In this document: piece by piece, positions 44,667 through 53,849 of the stretch
Layout: each line of letters begins with the position of its first letter
Position numbering within the stretch: the stretch's first letter is position 1
Assembly: GCF_003664645.1 (NCBI RefSeq)
Contig: NZ_RCHC01000012.1
Location: forward strand, 53,295 to 117,294
Origin: Acinetobacter chengduensis
GTDB taxonomy: Bacteria; Pseudomonadota; Gammaproteobacteria; Pseudomonadales; Moraxellaceae
Reading direction: 5' to 3'
Length of the DNA stretch: 64,000 bases
The notes under the pieces: generated by a model
Database searches by the model: none
The model's input: the letters and a program-made list of their open reading frames with translations, nothing else
Told to the model about the DNA's origin: nothing
Made by a program: the position numbers and the translations under genes

Positions 44667-45740
44667 TTAAACCGTTTTACGAACTGGGCGTGCACTCATA
44701 CGGCAAAGTAATTCATATCCAATCGTACCGTTAGCTTCAGCTACATCATCGACTAAGCGGTCTTTGCCCCAAAGTTCAACTTCTGTACCAATCGATGCAT
44801 TTAAACCAGTGACATCAATTGCAATCATATCCATGGCAACACGGCCAATCACGCGAGTCGCTTGTCCATTGATGTGCACGTAGTTTTGTTTAGGAAAGGC
44901 ACGTGGATAGCCATCACCATAGCCAATAGAGACAATAGCCAAATCCATATTTTGATCGGCTACAAAAGTTGAACCATAACCAACAGATTCACCCGCTTGA
45001 ATCGTATTTAACGCAATAATTTCAGCAGTAAATGTCATGACTGGTTTAAGGTCAAGTTCATGTACAGTTTTGTCTGCAAACGGAGTCGCACCATATAGCA
45101 TGATACCCGGGCGTACAAAGTCAAAGTTTAATTCAGGCCATTTAAAAATAGCCGCCGAATTGCAACATGAGCCCATAATTGGCGCACATGCTTCTTTTAC
45201 ATGTAGGAACTGGTCACGTTGTTGATCATTCAATGGGTGGTTTTCAGCATCAGCATTGGCAAAGTGCATAGCCAGTACACAGTTAAAACCTTCAGCCTTA
45301 AGTGAGTTAATCACATCAATAATTTCAGGTACTTTAAAGCCTAAGCGGTTCATACCACTGTTGAGTTTGACCCAAACTTTCAAATTTTTAGCAATATATG
45401 CATCTTTGTTGGTCAGCAACCATTCAAGTTGAGCTTGATGATGAACCACAACTTCAATGTTATGTTCTAAAACGCTAGCCATCTCATCGGCAGTGAATAT
45501 GCCTTCAATTAATGTGATAGGTTGCTGATAACCTAATTCACGAATTTCTAACGCTTCTTCTAGGCAGGCAACACCAAAGGCATCGGTTCCAGTTAAGGCT
45601 GCTAAGCAGTCTTTTACACCGTGTCCGTAAGCATTGGCTTTCACCATGCTGACAATTTTCGCAGTTGGGGCAAGTTGTTTGACGCGGTTTAAATTATATT
45701 GAAGTGCAGATTGATCAATATAGACAGTTGCTTGGCGCAC
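44667..45740 (-). CDS. alr: Alanine racemase
   Basis: PLP enzyme that makes D-alanine for peptidoglycan. The Schiff-base Lys34 is in SMVKANAYGHG and the second-base Tyr is in SVGYGSTFV. The remaining barrel and the C-terminal beta domain (GYELLCRMSARPVRKTV) are complete in 357 residues. Downstream neighbour of dnaB in the order rpsF-rpsR-rplI-dnaB-alr, though terminators between the genes suggest separate transcripts. The 287-base gap to dnaB should hold its promoter. Confidence 0.96.
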   Translation of the reverse strand: MRQATVYIDQSALQYNLNRVKQLAPTAKIVSMVKANAYGHGVKDCLAALTGTDAFGVACLEEALEIRELGYQQPITLIEGIFTADEMASVLEHNIEVVVHHQAQLEWLLTNKDAYIAKNLKVWVKLNSGMNRLGFKVPEIIDVINSLKAEGFNCVLAMHFANADAENHPLNDQQRDQFLHVKEACAPIMGSCCNSAAIFKWPELNFDFVRPGIMLYGATPFADKTVHELDLKPVMTFTAEIIALNTIQAGESVGYGSTFVADQNMDLAIVSIGYGDGYPRAFPKQNYVHINGQATRVIGRVAMDMIAIDVTGLNASIGTEVELWGKDRLVDDVAEANGTIGYELLCRMSARPVRKTV

Positions 45741-45995
45741 CCTAATAACTCCTTAGGATTGGTTTGCTCGCTATAGATTGAGTATGCTAAGCGAGTGAAG
45801 CCATAAAATATATTTGGCCTGTAAGTTTACGCTAATTTAGTTTAAAGCGCAGTTCAAAGACGATCTTGATGCACTATTTTAGTGAATTTTAGGCAAAAGT
45901 ATGCGAGTAAATTTGATTGGAAATACTGTGCAGATCAGGTATTTAAATTGGTTTTCTTAAAGTGATTATTTGAACAAAAATTAAAAATATAAATA

Positions 45996-46020
45996 CAAAA
46001 AAGCAGGCCTAAGCCTGCTT
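45996..46020 (-). terminator. Terminator of dnaB
   Basis: AAGCAGGC and GCCTGCTT arms with a short loop, followed on the minus strand by a T-run, just after the dnaB stop codon. Confidence 0.88.
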
Positions 46021-46027
46021 GTATAAA

Positions 46028-47467
46028 TTATTCTTCGTCATCGTACTGTGCGTAGAATTCAGGTGATAAATTACTAAAACGCGTATATTGCCCTTCAAAG
46101 GCTAGACGAACAGTACCAATTGGGCCGTTACGTTGCTTACCAATGATAATTTCGGCTGTGCCAGCTTCTTTGGATTCTTTGTTATAAACTTCATCACGGT
46201 AAATAAACATGATTAAATCGGCATCCTGCTCGATCGCACCAGATTCACGTAAATCTGACATTACTGGACGTTTGTTTGGACGGTTTTCCAGTGAGCGGTT
46301 AAGCTGTGAAAGAGCAATCACAGGGCACATCATTTCTTTAGCCAGTGCTTTTAAGCTTCGAGAAATTTCCGAAATCTCACCTACACGGTTATCGCCCATG
46401 CCAGGAACTTTCATCAGCTGTAAGTAATCGACCATAATACAGCCAAGTTTACCGCCATGTTGTTTGGCAATACGACGAGCACGTGCACGTACCTCTGTTG
46501 GAGGAAGTGCAGAAGAGTCATCAATATAGAGTTTCTTTTCCTGTAACTGTAAGATGGTACCTGTCACTTTAGACCATTCATCGCCGTCTAATTTACCCGA
46601 ACGTAAATGACCTTGATGTACCTTACCGTAAGACGAAATTAGACGCATTGCAATAGAGTCTGCTGGCATCTCCATAGAATAAACCAGCGCCGGTAAGTCG
46701 TTATTAAACAGTACGCTTTCAACCAAGTTCATGGCAAATGTGGTTTTACCCATAGAAGGGCGGGCCGCCACAATAATCAAGTCGCCAGCTTGCATACCAG
46801 AGGTTTTATTGTCGAGCTCTAAGAATCCTGTGGTTAAACCAGTAATATTACCTTCCATTTGTGACAATTCATTCAATTTGTCAAAAACATCTGCAACAAC
46901 GGTATTAATCGCTTTTGGGCCTTGTGCTTTGGCGTTGTTATTGTGCTGTTCTGCGATTGAGAAAATATTAGTTTCTGCAAGATCTAATATTTCACTGACG
47001 GTACGACCTTTGGTGTCATAGGCATTTTGTAAAATTTCAGAACTCACTTTAATCATATTTCTTAAAGTTGAAAATTCTTTAATTTTAGATGCATAAGTTT
47101 CTAAATTGTAAAAACTTGATGGTGAATCGGCCATCAATTGCATTAAATATTCTTCGCCACCGACTGCATCTAATAGATTTTGCTTAGTCAGCCAGTCATG
47201 GACTAATACGGCATCATAAGGTGAACTTTCTTTAGACAGTTGATCAATCGCACGGAAAATATATTTATGACGCGTTGCGTAGAAGTCATTTTCAACAAGC
47301 GTATCACCCACTTGTTCGAATGATTCAGCCACAGTCATGAGGGCTGCAAGCACAGCTTGTTCAATGGCAAGATTATGTGGAGGCGTACGAAATTCTTTAA
47401 GTTGTCCTGACTCTGTTGTAGGTGTAGGAGCTGATTTTTGTTTCGTATCGGCATTGGCCTGAGACAT
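46028..47467 (-). CDS. dnaB: Replicative DNA helicase
   Basis: The hexameric 5-prime to 3-prime helicase of the replication fork. A DnaB-type N-terminal domain (APPHNLAIEQ-like block EQAVLAALM, about residues 35-130) is followed by the RecA-like motor: ARPSMGKTTFAMNLV Walker A, VDYLQLM Walker B and the ALSQLNRSLENRP block. The 479 residues match the family. The N-terminal 28 residues are a polar extension. Adjacent to rplI, with a terminator between. Confidence 0.97.
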   Translation of the reverse strand: MSQANADTKQKSAPTPTTESGQLKEFRTPPHNLAIEQAVLAALMTVAESFEQVGDTLVENDFYATRHKYIFRAIDQLSKESSPYDAVLVHDWLTKQNLLDAVGGEEYLMQLMADSPSSFYNLETYASKIKEFSTLRNMIKVSSEILQNAYDTKGRTVSEILDLAETNIFSIAEQHNNNAKAQGPKAINTVVADVFDKLNELSQMEGNITGLTTGFLELDNKTSGMQAGDLIIVAARPSMGKTTFAMNLVESVLFNNDLPALVYSMEMPADSIAMRLISSYGKVHQGHLRSGKLDGDEWSKVTGTILQLQEKKLYIDDSSALPPTEVRARARRIAKQHGGKLGCIMVDYLQLMKVPGMGDNRVGEISEISRSLKALAKEMMCPVIALSQLNRSLENRPNKRPVMSDLRESGAIEQDADLIMFIYRDEVYNKESKEAGTAEIIIGKQRNGPIGTVRLAFEGQYTRFSNLSPEFYAQYDDEE

Positions 47468-47662
47468 AGATATTCCGTTTAACAGTCAATACTTGAGCTT
47501 AAATATTTATAGCAGATAAATAGGGTATATAGCATTAGATGATACGCTTTCTATGCTAGAAATACGACTCTCTATACTGAGGATTCATCTAATAATGAAG
47601 GGTATCTGTATGTGAATATTTGCATGAATAGTTGTATTAAGACTATGGCAAATTTTACAGAT

Positions 47663-47697
47663 AAAAAAAGAGCATGCAAATGCATGCTCTTTTTTTG
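47663..47697 (-). terminator. Terminator after rplI
   Basis: A-run, GAGCATGCA-aa-TGCATGCTC stem and T-run between rplI and dnaB. It separates the ribosomal operon from dnaB; the symmetric stem could also work on the plus strand. Confidence 0.93.
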
Positions 47698-47705
47698 GTG
47701 CGAAA

Positions 47706-48152
47706 TTACTCTGCTACGATAGTAACAAGAACTTCTGCAACAACATCATGGTGCAATTGGATTGCGATGTTGAATTCACCAGTGTGGCGAAGCGCGCCAT
47801 TTGGCAAACGTACTTCTGAACGATCTACCACTAGACCAGCGTTAGTTAACGCGTCAGCGATATCACGAGTACCGATTGAACCGAATAGTTTACCTTCATC
47901 ACCAGCTTTAGCAGTGATTACGATGTTAACTTCGTTCAATTGGTCAGCACGAGCTTGAGCAGCAGCTAAAATTTCAGCTTCTTCTTTCTCAAGTTCTGCA
48001 CGACGAGCTTCAAAAGCAGCAGTGTTAGCTTCTGTTGCAGCAACAGCCTTACCTTGTGGGATAAGGAAGTTACGGCCGTAACCAGCTTTAACTGAAACTT
48101 TGTCACCTAGTTTACCTAGGTTTTTAATGCGTTGTAGTAAGATAATATCCAC
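47706..48152 (-). CDS. rplI: 50S ribosomal protein L9
   Basis: A 148-residue L9: the N-terminal 23S-binding domain [20 protein letters not shown], the connecting helix (about 40-75) and the C-terminal domain. Last member of the rpsF-rpsR-rplI unit; nine bases after rpsR. Confidence 0.97.
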   Translation of the reverse strand: MDIILLQRIKNLGKLGDKVSVKAGYGRNFLIPQGKAVAATEANTAAFEARRAELEKEEAEILAAAQARADQLNEVNIVITAKAGDEGKLFGSIGTRDIADALTNAGLVVDRSEVRLPNGALRHTGEFNIAIQLHHDVVAEVLVTIVAE

Positions 48153-48161
48153 AGCTCAACC

Positions 48162-48389
48162 TCACTTATGATTGTCAGTGTAAGGGATCAAAGACAAGTA
48201 ACGCGCTTGTTTAATAGCTAACGCTAATTGACGTTGGTAACGAGCTTTAGTACCTGTAATACGGCTAGGAACAATCTTGCCGTTTTCAGTGATGTACTGT
48301 TTTAAAGTGTCGATATCTTTGTAGTCGATGTACGTAACGTTCTCAGCTGTAAAGCGGCAGAACTTGCGACGACGGTAAAAACGTGCCAT
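48162..48389 (-). CDS. rpsR: 30S ribosomal protein S18
   Basis: A 75-residue S18 with the typical [14 protein letters not shown] opening and [20 protein letters not shown] ending. It binds S6 as a heterodimer in the 30S platform. It lies 12 bases from rpsF; no priB gene intervenes, in contrast to E. coli. Confidence 0.97.
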   Translation of the reverse strand: MARFYRRRKFCRFTAENVTYIDYKDIDTLKQYITENGKIVPSRITGTKARYQRQLALAIKQARYLSLIPYTDNHK

Positions 48390-48401
48390 TTAGTGTTCTC
48401 C

Positions 48402-48788
48402 TTATGCTTCAGCAGAGTCTTGAGCTTGTTGTGCTTCTTCACGTTGAGCTTTACGCGCACGTTTTTCTTCAGCACTCTTAGCCAATAGTGACTCTTCAGT
48501 GATAGCGTTTTCACGACGGATGATAAGGCTACGAATAATTGCATCGTTATAACGGAACAATTCTTCAAGCTCATCAAGAGTAGCTTGACCACACTCAACA
48601 TTCATAAGAATGTAGTGAGCTTTGTGGATCTTGTTAATTGGGTAAGCCAATTGACGACGGCCCCAGTCTTCAAGACGGTGGATTTGACCTTCAGCTTCTT
48701 TGATTTGTGAGATATAGCGTTCAACCATACCCACAACTTGATCGCTTTGATCTGGGTGTACTAAAAGTACGATTTCGTAATGACGCAT
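48402..48788 (-). CDS. rpsF: 30S ribosomal protein S6
   Basis: A 128-residue S6: [20 protein letters not shown] start, [20 protein letters not shown] block and an acidic, Ala/Gln-rich tail from residue 108 ([20 protein letters not shown]). First gene of the operon with rpsR and rplI. The leader upstream carries a probable S6:S18-binding structure and a separate perfect hairpin. GGAG precedes the ATG. Confidence 0.97.
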   Translation of the reverse strand: MRHYEIVLLVHPDQSDQVVGMVERYISQIKEAEGQIHRLEDWGRRQLAYPINKIHKAHYILMNVECGQATLDELEELFRYNDAIIRSLIIRRENAITEESLLAKSAEEKRARKAQREEAQQAQDSAEA

Positions 48789-48840
48789 TGTCAGCTCCTT
48801 ACGGTTTAGACAGCCCCTAACGTAATTGTTAGAAGCAAGG
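48789..48840 (-). promoter_or_regulatory. Candidate S6:S18 autoregulatory mRNA leader
   Basis: Read on the minus strand just upstream of rpsF: a CTAAC-N6-GTTAG hairpin, then GGGGCTGTC and AACCGTAAGGAGC, with the CCG that S6:S18 leaders present next to the Shine-Dalgarno. In other bacteria the S6-S18 dimer binds such a motif to repress its own operon. I judge this from the pattern, not from a covariance search. Confidence 0.55.
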
Positions 48841-48843
48841 AGG

Positions 48844-48864
48844 CATAACTATAAAATAGTTATG
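48844..48864. repeat. Perfect nine-base hairpin in the rpsF leader
   Basis: CATAACTAT-aaa-ATAGTTATG, with no T-run. It lies upstream of the S6:S18 motif and may be part of the promoter or leader structure. Confidence 0.65.
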
Positions 48865-49020
48865 TCGCAGTGTGTGCGAGGCACAGATTTTAGAGGGTTT
48901 GCCATTGGAATACAAGGTGTTTGGCTAAAAAGCCTGTATTTTTTATGGTTTTAGCCGAGATGGGGCTGTTGTTTACAACGATATATTGAAATGCTAAATG
49001 TTTGTGTGGGCAAATAGCTC

Positions 49021-49779
49021 TTAATAATTTGAGTTGGGCGGTTCACGCAGTAAAAAAACAATATAGCCTTTAAAATGAGGATTATTTGTAAAATCAATGC
49101 TTCTGTCCCATTGACCATATTGTACTAAGCCAATTTTGAAAGGTAAATTCAGCTTTGCAATTTTGCTTAAATATTTAGAATAATTAGGAATAGTTGTTGA
49201 ACCTTGATAAGTTTGAATGGCAATTTCATCAATACTTTGTCTTAAAAGCTGAAGCGTTTTTGTGTTCTGTAGATTACTCCAGTCCATCAGTCCAGTAATG
49301 CTTAATTTGTATTTTCGTGGCAATTGGGATCTAAGCTGTGTCAGAAACACAGCGTAATCGTGCAAATTCTGTGTTTTTGCATCAAAATCAATCTGAATGC
49401 CTTCAATGCGATTGCCCATATTCTCCCAGCGCTTAACACGTTTTAATATGCTAATAAGTTCGTTATTGTTCCAATTCAAATGATGACTGCGATAGACCAG
49501 CCATATTTTTTGATGTGGGATGTGGGTCGGGGCAATCCCTTGTGCTGTAAGTATGGATTGCTTGGTACTACGGTCGAAATGGATATTGCCTTGAAGGATG
49601 TAAAGTTCTTTGGCTTGAGATAGATAGGGGGCAGATTTTATGTTGCCCCAAATCCAAAATGATTCATAGTTATTGGCATTAATAGATTCGCTTGCCTGAG
49701 CGGATTGACTTGGCTTACACGCAGTCAGAGCAAAAGTGTAGCATAAAATAATGCACACTGAGGTGAGCCAAGCTTTCAT
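49021..49779 (-). CDS. DUF3142-type secreted lipoprotein
   Basis: A 252-residue lipoprotein: signal MKAWLTSVCIILCYTFALTA with lipobox LTAC. The mature part has TIM-barrel-like features, notably IEGIQIDFDAKT near residue 135 and YKLSITGLMDWSN, which resemble the catalytic strands of chitinase/glycoside hydrolase folds seen in DUF3142. No enzyme activity can be claimed. It follows the 704-residue secreted protein by six bases, so the two form one operon. Confidence 0.82.
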   Translation of the reverse strand: MKAWLTSVCIILCYTFALTACKPSQSAQASESINANNYESFWIWGNIKSAPYLSQAKELYILQGNIHFDRSTKQSILTAQGIAPTHIPHQKIWLVYRSHHLNWNNNELISILKRVKRWENMGNRIEGIQIDFDAKTQNLHDYAVFLTQLRSQLPRKYKLSITGLMDWSNLQNTKTLQLLRQSIDEIAIQTYQGSTTIPNYSKYLSKIAKLNLPFKIGLVQYGQWDRSIDFTNNPHFKGYIVFLLREPPNSNY

Positions 49780-49785
49780 TTTAAG

Positions 49786-51900
49786 TTACCAATAGTATTT
49801 TAGTGATTTGGCCCAACTAGTTTCTGGATAATCACGTTTGATTTGATCAAACCACTGCTTGCGCACAGATTTAGCTACATCAGTATCTTGACAGTCATTA
49901 AGTCCACCTGGCGAATAGCACATGATTGCACGGTACAGTGCATAGGCCTTTAAGTCAGTATTGGAGGTGGATTTGATTATTTCCTTATACACCTGGCCAC
50001 GTGCGAAAATTGGCCCTTGTAGCGTACTGTATTGTTTTTCACTTTCTGCGATACCACTTAAGCGGTAAGCTTTGTCTGAACGCATATATTCACCTAGACA
50101 GAGTCTTAAACTTGAATCTTTTGGCTCGACTTGCAGTTTTTGAGTGAGGATATACAGATCTGGACAGCTGATTTTGGAGCTTATAGTCGTACCTTTCCAG
50201 ACAAAATTGCCCAGTGGTGGTTGTTTTTTATAAGTGACATAGTTAGAGTCACTAAAAACATATTGAGCTACATTTTTGGGTAGGAATGTGTAAGCTTGAT
50301 TAAACAGGGCATAATTTTGATGAATCAGCGATTTTTCCAACACAGTGTTTAGCGCTAGATTTTTTTGATCTTCGCTTGCTGATTTATCTTGCACAATTGT
50401 CATTAAACTTTGTTCATTGGCTCGTTCTGTAATGAAACTACGTTGTAGAAAATACTCGGTAATTTTTGAATTTCCACCTGCAAAAAAGTTGGCTTTTTGT
50501 TGCTTGGCATAATATGGATACAGCATGAGCTCAAACAATCCGCGTTGTTCTGGGCTTTTGGCTTTAGTGAGTAAATTTTCCCAGTATTGTTGCGTATTTG
50601 CAGATTGTCCGACTTTTTCCGTAATTCGGCCTTTAAGCAATATTTGACTCAATGCGAGATAGCTATTTGAGTGACTACTTTGCTGGTTGGATAAATAGTT
50701 TAAAGCTTCACTTGGTTTGTTTTGTACATAAAATAAATGACTAGCCTGTAAATATTGGAACAGTTCAGGTTGGGTTTTAAATACAGCTTTTTGGCTATTT
50801 AATTCGCTCCAGCTGATCACGCGGTCTTCAGCAGATACAGGTTTTCGCATTTGCATTAAATCGTAAATAGCCAGCAAAAATGGATCTTTTAAATATTGTG
50901 CCTTGAACAATGGTGACTGAAAAACATGACGATCAATTTCATAGGCCAAATTATTCATTTCTAGGTTGTAAAATGGCGATTTAGGATTGTTGATTTGCCA
51001 AGCGAGCTCGTTTACCAATAACTGCTGTTGCCCACCAATCCAGTAACATCGACGGAGTAAACCACGGGCACTCGCCGCATATCTGCCTGTTGGATACAGT
51101 TTTAAATATTGGCTAATACTGTCGTAGGTGTTTTTGAGTAATTGCTGATTAATTTTAGAGTGATCTAAATCGCCATATTCACCTAAACCACTTTGATAGG
51201 TTTCGTTTAGATGGCTACGAATCAGCATGTATTGTGTGGTTTCTTTAATCCACGGTTGATCTGCTGAAGCCAAAGCTGAATAAATTTTAGAAGCTATGGA
51301 AAAGTTAGTATTGTAAAAAGCAATACTGCCATTTAAATATGAAGCAAATTGACGAGCCGTGACGGACCAATTTGGATCTACCGTAATTAAACTAATATGG
51401 TCATCGCAAGTTTTAAGTTGACTTCGCGCTTTAATGAGCAAATCACGCTCAGCGCTGGACAGTCTCTTATCAGCTTTGACCTGTTGAATAAAATCTTGCT
51501 GACTATTCAAAATAGTATTGCAGTATTCTGAATTTGAATTGTCTAACGGTTTGCTAGGTTGTCGTGCATTTTTGGTTAAATTGACGGCAGTTGCTGTCAG
51601 AGATTTAGTTTCAAATGGAACAGTACTTGTTGATGTGTACCATAAGCTTTCAGAATCTGTACCAAATTTTAATTTGGCTAAGCCTAAATCGCTCAGTAGC
51701 AGAAGTATGTTGACTTGATTGTCATTGGCTGGTGTAAGTGCAGGTAGGGCATTACACGCGGTGTATTCACTGTTTTGAATTTGAGTTGAGGGTTCACAGT
51801 AGGTGTCGGCACCAGAAAATGCATGTGTGCTGTATATGAGTGCGATAGGAAATGTAGTAGCAAGAAAATAAGTTTTAAAAGCTTTGTGGATGAATTTCAT
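49786..51900 (-). CDS. Large secreted protein of unknown function, helical-repeat type, 704 aa
   Basis: A Sec signal peptide of about 28 residues (KTYFLATTFPIALIYSTHAF), after which the protein is periplasmic or outer-membrane associated. No membrane segment beyond that. The remainder is strongly helical, with repeated Tyr/Leu/Ala-rich hairpins such as AASARGLLRRCYWIGGQQQL and SEALNYLSNQQSSHSNSYLA that fit TPR/Sel1-like repeats; I cannot assign a numbered repeat count. It is paired with the DUF3142 lipoprotein, which follows by six bases. I do not recognise a characterised homologue. Confidence 0.8.
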   Translation of the reverse strand: MKFIHKAFKTYFLATTFPIALIYSTHAFSGADTYCEPSTQIQNSEYTACNALPALTPANDNQVNILLLLSDLGLAKLKFGTDSESLWYTSTSTVPFETKSLTATAVNLTKNARQPSKPLDNSNSEYCNTILNSQQDFIQQVKADKRLSSAERDLLIKARSQLKTCDDHISLITVDPNWSVTARQFASYLNGSIAFYNTNFSIASKIYSALASADQPWIKETTQYMLIRSHLNETYQSGLGEYGDLDHSKINQQLLKNTYDSISQYLKLYPTGRYAASARGLLRRCYWIGGQQQLLVNELAWQINNPKSPFYNLEMNNLAYEIDRHVFQSPLFKAQYLKDPFLLAIYDLMQMRKPVSAEDRVISWSELNSQKAVFKTQPELFQYLQASHLFYVQNKPSEALNYLSNQQSSHSNSYLALSQILLKGRITEKVGQSANTQQYWENLLTKAKSPEQRGLFELMLYPYYAKQQKANFFAGGNSKITEYFLQRSFITERANEQSLMTIVQDKSASEDQKNLALNTVLEKSLIHQNYALFNQAYTFLPKNVAQYVFSDSNYVTYKKQPPLGNFVWKGTTISSKISCPDLYILTQKLQVEPKDSSLRLCLGEYMRSDKAYRLSGIAESEKQYSTLQGPIFARGQVYKEIIKSTSNTDLKAYALYRAIMCYSPGGLNDCQDTDVAKSVRKQWFDQIKRDYPETSWAKSLKYYW

Positions 51901-51981
51901 TATTTGTCGGTGCGTTATTATTGTGTGCGCTATGGTAGCAATTAGAAAATAAGACTCAAGAAGTTTTTAATAGGCAGAAAG

Positions 51982-52011
51982 AAAAAAGATAGAGTAAAAC
52001 TCTATCTTTTT
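51982..52011 (-). terminator. Terminator of the cyo operon
   Basis: AAAAAGATAGAG-taaaa-CTCTATCTTTTT; the stem overlaps the cyoE stop codon region and is followed by a T-run on the minus strand. Confidence 0.88.
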
Positions 52012-52888
52012 AAAACAGCGGTAAATGCGGTGCAGGAGAGGAATAGCTAAAACTAAAACTAAAACTTAATGCAGTAATTAAAATCACGGAATATAAGAAA
52101 TAGCGTTTTGCCCAGACCTGATCGTTTTCTGCTTTAAATCCAATAATTGATAAATACACCCAATATGCACAAAGTGCATTAAAAGTGATTAAAAAGAACA
52201 TATTGGTATAGCCAAAACAATACAAACCATTTAATACCAGTGCAAACAAAATCACGTAAATCAGGCTTTCGACCTTAGTACGAAAAATTGAGCGAGCAAC
52301 AGGTAAAATAGGAATACCTGCATTTTTATAGTCATCAAAACGATAGACTGCAATTCCCCATGAATGTGGCATTTGCCATAGTGCGTATGCTAAGAAAATT
52401 AACAAAGCGGCAACATCAAATTCATTTGAAACAGCGGTGTAGCCAATGACTGGAGGGCTTGCGCCAGAAATACTGCCAATTACCGTTTGGTGGATTGAAG
52501 TACGTTTGCTCCAAAGACTATAAAAAATTACATAAACCACAAAACCAAGTACAGCAAAGCCAAAGGCATAAGCATTCACAAAGAACCATAGTAGGCCAAA
52601 GCCTAAAACTCCAAGTGCAGCAGAAAAAATCAAAGCAACAGTTGGGCTAATGGTTTTTTTGACAAGTGCTCGGTTCATCGTCCGTTCCATCTTTTGATCA
52701 ATGTCTTGATCGATGACGTTATTGACGACACAGCCTGAAGCGACAACGAGTGTTGTACCAAGTAGGGTGATAAGGAGAAGAAGGAAATCTACAGACCCCT
52801 GAGCGGCTAAAAAGAAGCCGCCCAGAGTGGTAACGAAGTTACCAAAGAGAATTCCTGGTTTAGTCAGGAATAAATACTTTTTCAGCAT
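52010..52888 (-). CDS. cyoE: Protoheme IX farnesyltransferase
   Basis: Membrane prenyltransferase that converts heme B to heme O for the bo-type oxidase. About nine transmembrane helices in 292 residues. The Asp-rich NNVIDQDIDQKMERTMNR block (about residues 56-72) and the second Asp-rich motif YRFDDYKNAGIPILPV match UbiA-family sites. Last gene of cyoABCDE. Confidence 0.95.
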   Translation of the reverse strand: MLKKYLFLTKPGILFGNFVTTLGGFFLAAQGSVDFLLLLITLLGTTLVVASGCVVNNVIDQDIDQKMERTMNRALVKKTISPTVALIFSAALGVLGFGLLWFFVNAYAFGFAVLGFVVYVIFYSLWSKRTSIHQTVIGSISGASPPVIGYTAVSNEFDVAALLIFLAYALWQMPHSWGIAVYRFDDYKNAGIPILPVARSIFRTKVESLIYVILFALVLNGLYCFGYTNMFFLITFNALCAYWVYLSIIGFKAENDQVWAKRYFLYSVILITALSFSFSFSYSSPAPHLPLF

Positions 52889-52898
52889 GACGAACAGT

Positions 52899-53225
52899 TT
52901 AGATCATCATGTTGTAGTGTAAGTAGTTCATGATCCATACAGAACCAACCAATAAGATTGCAACTGTAAGAATTGTATAGATGAACGCAATGACATTCCA
53001 GCGTTGCTCTGAAGAAGAGTTCATGTGCAGGAAGTAAACTAACTGTACAAGAATCTGAGCAACTGCAGTAATTGCAATTGTCGCAACAACTAAACCACGG
53101 CTAAAACCACCCATCATTACCATACCAAAAGGAATGATCGTTAAAGCAACAGACAGGATGAAGCCAATTGTATATTGCTTAGTATTGCCGTGTGCAGCAC
53201 CAGCTGAGTTATGGTCGTGACTCAT
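52899..53225 (-). CDS. cyoD: Cytochrome bo quinol oxidase subunit IV
   Basis: A 108-residue three-helix subunit; HDHNSAGAAHGNTKQYTIGF start, then FGMVMMGG and AQILVQLVYFLHMNSSSEQR, typical of CyoD. I use ATG 53225, whose TAATG overlaps the cyoC stop; the frame open to 53270 is not used. Assists assembly of the Cu(B) site. Confidence 0.95.
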   Translation of the reverse strand: MSHDHNSAGAAHGNTKQYTIGFILSVALTIIPFGMVMMGGFSRGLVVATIAITAVAQILVQLVYFLHMNSSSEQRWNVIAFIYTILTVAILLVGSVWIMNYLHYNMMI

Positions 53226-53845
53226 TATAGAACTCCCATTAAGTAAACTACGCTGAATACACAGATCCAAACGATGTCAAGGAAGTGCCAGAACAAGCTT
53301 AGGCAAGCAAGACGACGAGTGTTTGGAAGTGTCAAACCATATTTCTTGATTTGGAACATCAACACAAGCATCCATACCAAACCAGAAGTTACGTGAATAC
53401 CGTGCGTACCAACTAGAGTAAAGAACGCAGATAAGAACGCACTTGTGCTTGGACCATGACCAGCGTGTACAAGGTGATTGAACTCATAAAGTTCCATGCC
53501 GATGAAGGCAGCACCAAATACCCAAGTAATTGCTAACCAAGTTAAAACTTTAGAAACGTCTTTTTTGTATGCAGCAAGTACAGCAAAACCAAACGTTACA
53601 GAAGAGATCAAGAGAGCAAAAGTTTCTGTTAGAACGAAACCTAAAGTATCGCCAAACAATTCTTTTGCACTTGGAGTGTCTACAGGAACGTGACTGCTTA
53701 AAACAGCAAACGCAATGAAGAGTGTACCGAATAGGATCAAGTCACTCATCAAGTAAGACCAGAAACCAAAGACTGTGATGTCTGTATCATCGTGATGATG
53801 ATGTTCATCGTGTCCGTGGTTATCGTGATGAAGTACTTCAGCCAT
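53225..53845 (-). CDS. cyoC: Cytochrome bo quinol oxidase subunit III
   Basis: A 206-residue five-helix subunit III with a His-rich N-terminus ([15 protein letters not shown]). [20 protein letters not shown] is the family-typical region. Four bases downstream of cyoB and overlapping cyoD. Confidence 0.96.
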   Translation of the reverse strand: MAEVLHHDNHGHDEHHHHDDTDITVFGFWSYLMSDLILFGTLFIAFAVLSSHVPVDTPSAKELFGDTLGFVLTETFALLISSVTFGFAVLAAYKKDVSKVLTWLAITWVFGAAFIGMELYEFNHLVHAGHGPSTSAFLSAFFTLVGTHGIHVTSGLVWMLVLMFQIKKYGLTLPNTRRLACLSLFWHFLDIVWICVFSVVYLMGVL

Positions 53846-53849
53846 TGTC

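Noticed and set aside
45741..46027. Possible small RNA or gene between dnaB and alr
   Set aside because: No ORF, no structured element beyond the dnaB terminator; treated as the alr promoter region.
48302..48601. 99-residue minus-strand frame
   Set aside because: Shadow of rpsR and rpsF in another frame; both real ribosomal genes are fully intact here.
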